Shown piece after piece: positions 33,211 through 40,504 of a stretch of DNA of 40,504 bases. The notes below the pieces were generated by a model, which ran no database searches, had not been told where the DNA came from, and worked only from the letters and a program-made list of their open reading frames with translations. Numbering within the stretch: position 1 is the stretch's first letter; each line of letters opens with the position of its first letter. A program made the position numbers and the translations under genes. The stretch comes from Nymphaea colorata (Eukaryota > Streptophyta > Magnoliopsida > Nymphaeales > Nymphaeaceae): contig NW_022204921.1 in the NCBI RefSeq assembly GCF_008831285.2, positions 1-40,504 on the forward strand, in the 5' to 3' direction.

Positions 33211-34129
33211 TGACTTCCGAGGATTTTTAAGATACGATCCATTCAAAAAGGAAGTTTTTGATAAATCAGAAGAGCCAGAGAAAAAATTATCAATGATCAG
33301 CACGCAATTAGAAAACTACTGTCTGAGGGTCTTGATCCTAATACAGCTTACGAATTGAAAAAGAACTTAGAGGTTTGTGAAAGAAATTTGGCCAGTTTAG
33401 ATAAACGTGAGGCGTAGCTTGAGCATAAAAAACAGTAAGAAAGATAAAATGCTCCCCAAAAAGAGGAGGAAGAGAAAGAGCAAGAAAACAAATTGCCTAA
33501 CTAAATGACAAACTTAGAAAGTACTTGGGGAAAAAGCTGCAGACAAATACATGGAGATGAAGCTAAGGATCAATTAAGCAAATGCTAGCATTAATAAGGC
33601 TGTCCTATTGTAATAGAAAAAAGACACTGCTAACTATGACAAGGAGATTAAAAAACAGTTATGGTATGCGAAAAAGAATGAAGCATAAAATAGGCGATGG
33701 CAAAAGGAATAACTGCTGACAAGACTTACCTGAATAAAGTTGATCATAAAAAATAATAAGTCTAAAAGGCTCAAGCTTGGCATGGAATGTGTTTGGATAA
33801 TAAGGCCCCTATAGAGCATATGATAAAAGATGCAAAGGTCTAAAGAAAGATGACGACTTATACCAAGCTCAAATGAATGGAGATCAATTAAACCACCTGA
33901 GGAAAAACTAAACCTGCTTGAACAAGACGTTATCAGACAGTAAGATATTTTATAATTTAGGCAAGAAAAACGCACGGAATTTAGCAGAAGACGAATCTAT
34001 GATTAAGACTAAAAGGTAAACTACATCAACGAACGAAATCGAGCCTTCAACTTGAAATTGGAAAGAGGATACGGATAGTATGCAGCGAGCACAAAGACAG
34101 CTTTGTAGATGAACAGCCAGAAAAAATGA
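33207..34129 (+). CDS. SYF2: SYF2 (p29) pre-mRNA splicing factor with N-terminal extension
   Basis: SYF2 belongs to the Prp19-associated complex. The C-terminus is diagnostic: FSRRRIYDEDEKVNYINERN, RAFNLKLERGYGEYAA. Upstream there is KYMEMKLRINEANASINKAV and KKQLWYAKKNEAENRRWQKE, matching the layout of human SYF2 as I remember it. The ORF is broken by many one-base errors. About 100 residues precede the usual SYF2 start (an ATG near 33505), including LRYDPFKKEVFDKSEEPEKK and HAIRKLLSEGLDPNTAYELK. This extension begins at ATG ATG (33207 and 33210) overlapping the cyclophilin TGA. It is therefore either an unusual SYF2 N-terminus or a link to the cyclophilin gene. The stop is TGA 34127-34129. 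Confidence 0.75.
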
Positions 34130-34194
34130 TTCTCATTAGATTGATCATTTAACAACAAACAAACTTTATATGATTAGGCTTGTTATAATTTCGA

Positions 34195-34973
34195 ATGAAA
34201 GTAATAAAGCAACTTAAAAGGGATAGTCCTGAAGACAAACTAAAAAGGTTCTTTCGTCAAATGCCAATAGTAACAAAGATCATCCTCATCCTCTATTCTT
34301 TCATCGGAATAATCACCATAATTGCACCAGTTTAGCAGTTTTCTGTATGGATCTTTTCGCCATGAGGTTTAGTGAAGTAAATAAGACTTAATTTAGCTGA
34401 TACTGTTAAGTTTAACAGGAATAAGTGACTTTAAAAGAGAAGAAGGGAAGGGATCATTTTATTTCATACTTTCATTTCTCACAAAAAGTACATTAACTTT
34501 TACAGAGATCTTATCCTTCTTATACTCCTATTCATCCTAAGTCTTTCGTTTGAAAATTGGCCCAAATTCGGCTTTCTCACCAGTACCTCGAGTATTTTCA
34601 TTACTATTAAGTCGTCATTCAATATCTTTTTTTGATAATGATCGAAGATGGATTAAAGGAGCCAGACTCAATCAAATATCTCTTTATTGAGCCTTTCCAA
34701 GTAAAATCAAAGTTTTACCCACTGTTCTACTTTATTTTGCTTACTATAGGTGGAGTTAGGGTTGATTTACTGCTTTCAATCGTACTCGGGCTTTTGATTC
34801 ACCTAATCCGATGCAACAACTTAATAATAAGGATATCGGAATACTTGGATCAAAAATTCTTGACTGAGAAGATGATAAATGCAGGCTTCTTGAAGACAGG
34901 TAGTCAGCTTCGAATGCTGAAATCGATGGATGAGTTGGTGACCAGCGATTCAGTGATTCTTTAAGAAAAATGA
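34195..34973 (+). CDS. Derlin/rhomboid-like multi-pass membrane protein
   Basis: The N-terminus FFRQMPIVTKIILILYSFIG with the following IITIIAPVEQFSVW fits the start of Derlin proteins (P-x-V-T-K then the first membrane helix). Later segments are hydrophobic: LILLILLFILSLSFENW and, in frame to the end, KFYPLFYFILLTIGGVRVDL, LLSIVLGLLIHLI and MINAGFLKTG, like the D-L-L-G-I region and C-terminus of Derlins. Derlins act in ER-associated degradation. The centre does not read cleanly: at least one frame switch and a candidate 20-nt intron at 34377-34396 are needed, and the W-R motif is not seen. The family is probable, not certain. Confidence 0.5.
34377..34396 (+). other. candidate 20-nt intron
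   Basis: Sequence GTAAATAAGACTTAATTTAG has the same length and ends as the supported introns. The surrounding frame is uncertain, so it is a candidate only. Confidence 0.45.
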
Positions 34974-35005
34974 AGAATGTATCAATTGATTAATAATTAA
35001 ATTTG

Positions 35006-35552
35006 ATGAATGGTATGAATTAAAATAATTGCGAAGAGAATTTAAAGGCATCAATTGCCATTAAAATCAAGGAATACATTGAGCATTCTCATGAACTATC
35101 AAATTAAATATCTAAAAGATAAGCGAAGATACGAGGGCATGACTCAAGAAATCAAGGTTATCAGAGAAGATCTGAGGAAAACAATTAAATTATTTGAAGA
35201 TGTCCTGAAGGTTCCCGTTCATTTGAGAAAAGAAGTTGCCAATATTGATGGAATGTAAACCGATGAAATCATATCAAAGAAGGCTTAGTTGGAGTAGCTG
35301 CTCTCACATTATGATGACATTCAGTTTGAAAATCAAGATAAATAAACAACGATTGTGTAAGGATTACTATAGGAAAGTTTAAATGCTGGAGAGTCACTGA
35401 AATAAATAAATGACATATAACCCTTAACAAAACAGTCGTAAGACGATTCAACTCAAAAATTAGGGCCATATCTCTTATTCTTTTAAGGTTTTGGTTGCCT
35501 ATTCGCAATAACCAGCATCTTAATTTTCATCTACAGTGTGGCATTCAAATGA
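35006..35552 (+). CDS. tail-anchored coiled-coil membrane protein
   Basis: About 182 residues: MNGMNENNCEENLKASIAI, a coiled coil (IKYLKDKRRYEGMTQEIKVI, REDLRKTIKLFEDVLK, KKAELEELLSHYDDI), an acidic spacer, and a single C-terminal helix LFAITSILIFIYSVAF that ends one residue before TGA. This layout is that of a tail-anchored protein with its bulk in the cytosol, for example an ER, Golgi or mitochondrial tether. It does not show a clear SNARE layer pattern. One frame switch (one base too many near 35105) is needed between the first 35 codons and the rest. Not recognised. Confidence 0.6.
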
Positions 35553-35585
35553 GATTCTTGATTTATCCTTTAACATGCTTATTCT

Positions 35586-36312
35586 ATGACAATAATTTGA
35601 GTGACTATTCAATTTTCGCACGTCTTTGATCGGTAAAATCCAAAGTTAATTGATGCTTTAAGTGATAATTAAGAATGCATAATATTAGATGGTGATTTAT
35701 TCAGGTTTTTCGACCAGAAGACAATAATAAAAATACAACCAACTCATCAAGGACCTCCTGCATCTCTTGTCGCAAATGATAATCACTTATATTTAATCAT
35801 CGAAAGCCTCCTCCTTTCGGCAATCATTTGAAAGATTACAATCCGAATTCACGAAAATGGACCAGCACAAGTATTCCGATTTTAAAATTTCAGTTGAAAT
35901 AGAGCCATTGACACAGCATATCCTTTATTAGGATTTCATAAAGGAAACAATATCGGAGCCAGCCAAGAAAAAAAATGATGGGAGAGCTATTTTTAGAATG
36001 AAAAAGTCAAATATCGAACATCTAGCAGCAAAGACCATTTAAATTAACACTTCTCAGCACCGGGAGGACAGACGCAGAAGCTTCTCCAATACCAGTGATA
36101 AAAATGCAAACCGTTATCAAATCGAGGAAGAACCGAGCAGATAATTGACGATGGAGGATTTGATGAGACTGAATCCGATGATTTAGAGAAAAATGAGTGG
36201 CTTTCGTAAAAAAAGGTACCTCAATCCCAAAAATAATTTTCCACAAATAAAGGAAGAAGATTATGAAGGCGAATAAAAGAATGAAGCTAACTTAATTAAA
36301 ACAATGAAATGA
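35586..36312 (+). CDS. hypothetical protein
   Basis: Not recognised. The 3' two thirds are clean: NQLIKDLLHLLSQMIITYIE, SSFRQSFERLQSEFTKMDQH, KISVEIEPLTQHILYEDFI, then a basic Ser/Arg-rich part (HREDRRRSFSNTSDKN) and RELTMEDLMRLNPMIERKM before the TGA at 36310-36312. The 5' part reads best in another frame (FDRENPKLIDALSDNEECII, LDGDLFRFFDQKTIIK), joined by one correction near 35737; the exact start is uncertain because the ATG at 35586 meets a TGA at its fifth codon. About 235 residues. Confidence 0.5.
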
Positions 36313-36360
36313 TATAGTATTAATTTAATTTTATATCGATTCATAAATAAAATAAAGTCA

Positions 36361-39336
36361 ATGGCAGATTTAAAAGAAAACAACGAGTAAGCAAAAGACT
36401 TTTTATTAAAGGACCAGCTTAGGGTATAGGAAATCGATCTATTACATTTTTTATTTAATTCTGATTACCAAATTGCTCGTTAGAAGTTCGAGGAAAAAGT
36501 TGCGATTCAGACTGAATTAAAAAAATACCAAAGAAGTGTTGCTATCAATCCAGAAGAGGTCAAAAGATTATTCCACGCGTTGTCATAAAAGTTGCGCTAA
36601 AAATACTTAAGGTAAGACAGTGAATGCCTTAAAGCACTTAACAAACTTTAGTCACTTTGGGAAGCCAAAAAGATATAGATTTTTTACAGATATTTTTTTG
36701 AAAAATACATCGAAAGAACTGGCTTAAAGAACGTGATTATTCTCATCAGAAATGAGGATCATTTAATGAGAATGGAGCAACATATATATTTCTCAATCGA
36801 AAAGGCAATATGGGCAAGAGAGGCTTGCTTAAATCACTTAAAGAGGCAAATGAAAGCTCTTGGTCCCCAAGATATCTATGAACACTTGCAAACCATCAAG
36901 GATAGATAAGTTGAAAAGAATAGAAAGATGGAACAAAAACTTTACAAAGTCTATGGCTATCGTGCGAAGTATATCCTAGATGAAAGGGAAACCAAATTAG
37001 GAGTTACCAAAATGGAGTTATTATCAGAAGACATTAATAACTATCGCAAACTCACCTACCATTTGATAGAACTCATCTCAAGTTGGAAACTATATATGCA
37101 AAGCCTGACGCATGATCCAAGGCTCAGAAGGGAAAAGCTATAGTTCTACTATATTGAATATAACCACTTATTGACCATGCTTAACGATTCTAGTTTTATC
37201 TCGACTAGCTTTCTTTCCAACTTCTATTCGTTTTCAATAAAAAATGACCCTTTTTTACTCAAGCCTATCTTGAACTTGGAAAAATCAATGGAGGAAGGGC
37301 TATAAGTCACTTTCGAAGCATATCAACTGAAGAAAATCATTGATTGCAAGATAGATGATTTGCCTAAGATAGTAGCTGCCTTGAAATAGCTATCAAGAGA
37401 AATATAGTGGAATATTATCCATAAAAAATACTCAGAGAGGAATGGACTCTTGAAATTTAAGAGCTTTAATTCTTAAAAATCCAAATCATAAGGAAAACTG
37501 CCTTCGATGAAATCAATAAAATTTTCAAGCATTGAGCCTGAGCTTTCTAAAAAACAATCTCTAAGCTAGTTGAAAAAGGAAAAATCAATTACTTTAGCTA
37601 AGAGCAGTGTGATATAAAGAAAAACCTCATTACTATCACGACTTGCTCAAACGAATAGCACTTTTCAGCCAATTAAACAATTCAAGATAAATAACCCTTA
37701 AACGAAAAATCCATTTAAACTCCTTGATTCATAATAACTGAAAACCCTCAAGGAGTCAATCTATAAAAAGGTTAAAGAATAGCTAGATTATTAGACAAAA
37801 AAATCTATTCTCTAAAGCAAAATGTTCGCTGAACTGATTGACTAATAAGTAAAATCTAGCTTTCAAAAGCATTTGAACGAAGAATAGCAATAGATACTTC
37901 AGAATACTCTATAAGTCACACCTTTGTCCTTTTTAGAGTAGGAAATCAGTAGTTACATCACCTAAGTATATAAATAAATTCCAGTTATTTACAGTCCGCT
38001 TCAGATCAATCAGATTGACTTATTGAAAGAGATAAGTGAAATAAGCTATTCCTACATAATAAGGATTCATACTAAAAAGTTCGATGTAGCAAACGTGATT
38101 GCTTTTTGCAATCGGCAAAACAAAGATTATAAATCCATTGAAATAAAGCTGATTTCTTTCAAATTTGCTGATACCTTTTAGAAGATAGTCCTAAAATTAG
38201 TTTAATTCCTGTGGAAATATGACAACGCCAAAGAAATCGGATTCAGCTTACGTTACAATAGTGAATAGACAGAGAAATTCGTAAAGTAATTATCAAGAAA
38301 GCTTGACCATAATTGCATAGTCATCTAAAAACGATATCGAGGATACGTGTAAGCAAGATTCATTTTTACCAACAAGGAATTGAATAAAAGATATATCTAT
38401 AACCCACATCCATAAAAGCTGCATTTCAAGTTATACTCTGCACTTTGTCTTGAACGTGTTCAGCTTTAATCTTTGGAAGTAAGCAATCTTATGTCATTTC
38501 TCCATTATGATTATCTAATCATGGAAATTTTGAGAAAATATACAAATAGTGAGGATTTTTATATTCTCAGAGACAAGTTCCAGACGAAGGATCGCTTTAG
38601 GTATCTGCTAAACCAGCTGATGGAGATAGAAAACCATAAAGGATAGTTTGCAGATGTTGTGGCCTTGGAAGGATAAAATTTAACATAACTCAACCATAAG
38701 TTAAAGTATATGAAAAAGCCACTGCTCTAGGTTTCAGATTTGATACTTATCAACAATATTAAGTTGCTTCAACTGGAATACACACTAACAATCGCCTATA
38801 GGCTTCAAGTTCTATCAACTTAGAAAGGCTAAAAGTGTCACAGGTACACTATACATGAAGAAATTCCATACTTTTGTGATAAAAATGGAACATAGTTTTA
38901 CCTTTTGCCAGTTCAGGAAAGTCAGCATCTAAAAATTATTCTATTTTCAGCCGAAAAATACCTAAAAAGCTATAAAAAAGGTCTTAACATGTACCTTTTT
39001 TAAACTTTAGAAAAATATCCATGGGGTAAGAAATATATGTAAAATCTATGGGTTTAAATGCTGAGGTTTCCTTAAGACTACACTGATCGAGAGCAGTTTG
39101 TACTCAATACATATCGAGTTCATGACTTTGATTCAATCCATAAATAGTTGATAATAGGCGACACGTTTGATTGGTTTACAGACATACAAATTCAAAATGG
39201 AATTCAGTGCAAGATGCAAAAGACTGACCTCCATCTTAAAAGGCCTTTGGGAGTCGGAATTATTACTAATAAAAATTGGATTCTTTACAGTCGTATATTG
39301 AGCGAAGGATAATAAACTATTTCACAAAACGCATGA
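36361..39336 (+). CDS. large orphan protein, intact, about 991 residues
   Basis: One uninterrupted frame of 992 codons, the longest in the window, from the ATG at 36361 to the TGA at 39334-39336. I do not recognise it. The N-terminal third is helical (QLRVEEIDLLHFLFNSDYQI, EVKRLFHALSEKLREKYL, KLYKVYGYRAKYILDERET). A Ser/Lys-rich linker follows (KSFNSEKSKSEGKLPSMKS). The C-terminal half is a mixed fold (LKEISEISYSYIIRIHTKKF, HDFDSIHKELIIGDTFDWF, LKRPLGVGIITNKNWILYS). Dozens of TAA/TAG codons occur, denser than in most neighbours. No membrane helix or catalytic motif was seen. Confidence 0.75.
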
Positions 39337-39415
39337 TATTTATAATATTCTTTGATGATAGGTATTGCTGGTAAATCATCCCTATTTTGATTAAGTTCAT
39401 AATAATTTAGAAGAA

Positions 39416-40339
39416 ATGACATAATCTTCCAAGTACGGGTATCTTGAGGAAAAGCAGCAAGAAACTGCTGATGACTTTTATCCACAGTCAAAGGTTCAGG
39501 AAAAGGTTAAGTCATCCATCAACGCCCTCGTGGTAACTCTGAACTCCAAGAAAACTCAGCTGAGATCTAATGAGATTGAACAAGCTTCTTTCAAGCAAAA
39601 ATTGACTGAGCTTGATGTTGAAGTGGGCAAACTCACAATCGCCAACCAGTACTTGTCCGCTGAGTTTGATGAGCTTGCAGCCAGGGGAGACTAATCTCTT
39701 TTCCAGAAAAATGAACTTATCAAGGAATTAAAGGAGTGGAAGGAGGCCAGAGAAAGTCTCAAATTCGAAGTTTGCAAAGGCTAAGATGAAATCAGGGAGA
39801 AGAAGAAATATATTTAAACCTTGCTTCAAGCAGGAGAAGAAATTAAGTCAAAGATCAAAGCGAAAGAAGCATAGAAGAAAGAAGTTTACGATTACAACAG
39901 GGATCTGGAGCTCACAATCTAGGCTAGTGACAATCAAATCTCTAAGCTAAGGGAGCAAAGGGACTGCGCTGCCAAGACAGCAACTACCCTTGATACCTTT
40001 GCAAAATCCTTCAAGAAGAATATTATGATCAAGGAAAAGGAGCTATCGAGAGCCAAGTTTGATACATCGGAACTTGAGAACCTCATTGTCACCAAAGAGT
40101 TCGAGAAGAGCAATTTCATCAAGGAAAAAGAGAAGGTGGAATGGGAAGGAAAAATGTATGAACACCACAATCAAGAAATTGAAAGGACTAATGAGAAGTT
40201 GAAGGGAGATTTGGAGAAGCTGCTGTCTCATTTGGAAAGTCTCAAGAAGAACAATCGCTACCTGAGCGGATGCATCAAGGACTACTCAGAGACCGGAATG
40301 AAGACCGCTAAGAAGATTCTGCAGCTTGTGAACAAATGA
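39416..40339 (+). CDS. coiled-coil protein next to the telomere
   Basis: An intact frame of 307 residues from the ATG at 39416 to the TGA at 40337-40339. Nearly all of it is coiled coil: KVKSSINALVVTLNSKKTQL, KLTIANQYLSAEFDELAARG, EIKSKIKAKEAEKKEVYDYN, FEKSNFIKEKEKVEWEGKMY, EKLKGDLEKLLSHLESLKKN. It uses few TAA/TAG codons (about six) compared with its neighbour and is richer in G and C, which suggests higher expression. I do not assign a family; a basal-body or axonemal protein is plausible. It is the last gene before the chromosome end. Confidence 0.68.
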
Positions 40340-40403
40340 TCTCATAGCCTCTACTTTATCTTAAATTTTATTTCCATTTAGATTATATCATTATTCATCT
40401 TAA

Positions 40404-40504
40404 GGGGTTGGGGTTGGGGTTGGGGTTGGGGTTGGGGTTGGGGTTGGGGTTGGGGTTGGGGTTGGGGTTGGGGTTGGGGTTGGGGTTGGGGTTGGGGTTG
40501 GGGT
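40404..40504 (+). repeat. telomere, (GGGGTT)n, about 17 units
   Basis: From 40404 to the end the sequence is a perfect, uninterrupted run of GGGGTT with no variant units. G4T2 is the telomere of Tetrahymena-type oligohymenophorean ciliates, unlike the G4T4 of hypotrichs. It marks a natural chromosome end. Only 64 bases of AT-rich sequence separate it from the last stop codon. Confidence 0.98.

Noticed and set aside
39285-39491. A 68-residue minus-strand ORF
   Set aside because: It overlaps the ends of two plus-strand genes and shows no family features.
1-40504. TAA/TAG as Gln, the common ciliate code
   Set aside because: At least six conserved Glu positions carry these codons, and conserved Gln positions use CAA or CAG.

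Overview
The window is the end of a macronuclear chromosome of a ciliate. It finishes at position 40504 in an uninterrupted run of GGGGTT telomere repeats, and nearly all of the rest is densely packed protein-coding sequence. TGA is the only codon that behaves as a stop. TAA and TAG occur throughout genes. They fall where conserved protein families carry glutamate: the APE motif of a kinase, two positions of a cyclophilin, position 12 of an EF-hand loop, and the F-E-I-I-V-F-T strand of an SCP-type phosphatase. I therefore read TAA/TAG as Glu (the peritrich nuclear code) rather than the commoner ciliate Gln. This points to a peritrich-like oligohymenophorean, although no rRNA or other taxonomic marker is present. 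All protein descriptions below use this code.

Layout. 1-6440, minus strand: RNA polymerase III subunit RPC25 (cut by the left edge), a RING protein, a coiled-coil protein, and a large ankyrin/EF-hand/C2 protein. 6576-7998, plus: an SCP-type phosphatase. 8043-13700, minus: a small coiled-coil protein and a very long coiled-coil protein with an N-terminal C2 domain. 13870-16948: a small hypothetical protein, a mitochondrial small-Tim chaperone and a long coiled-coil gene. 17071-22616, plus: a C2H2 protein, a tubulin-ligase-like (TTLL) enzyme, two short unknown ORFs and a membrane-anchored bZIP factor. 22663-26086: small hypothetical and coiled-coil proteins, a secreted Asn/Gly-rich protein and a MORN5 homologue. 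26386-31362: a protein kinase, a coiled-coil protein, a C2H2 protein and a hypothetical protein. 31434-34129, plus: SNW1/SKIP, a cyclophilin and SYF2, a cluster of splicing factors. 34195-40339, plus: a Derlin-like protein, a tail-anchored coiled coil, two unknown proteins (one about 990 residues, intact) and a final coiled-coil gene 64 bases from the telomere.

Gene structure. Gaps between genes run from about zero to 300 bases; no gene-free stretch exceeds 300 bases. Eight introns supported by reading frame or protein family are all exactly 20 nt, begin GTA and end AG; a ninth is a candidate. Several themes recur: cilia/cytoskeleton (TTLL, MORN5, many coiled coils), pre-mRNA splicing (SNW1, cyclophilin, SYF2), and ER biology (Derlin-like protein, membrane bZIP).

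Caveat. About twelve genes are intact in one frame (after removing introns), but about nineteen need one or more single-base frame corrections, mostly at short homopolymers. These look like uncorrected indels in the assembly. For those genes the outer coordinates are reliable but the listed span is not one continuous frame. No tRNA, rRNA, transposon or CRISPR array was recognised.
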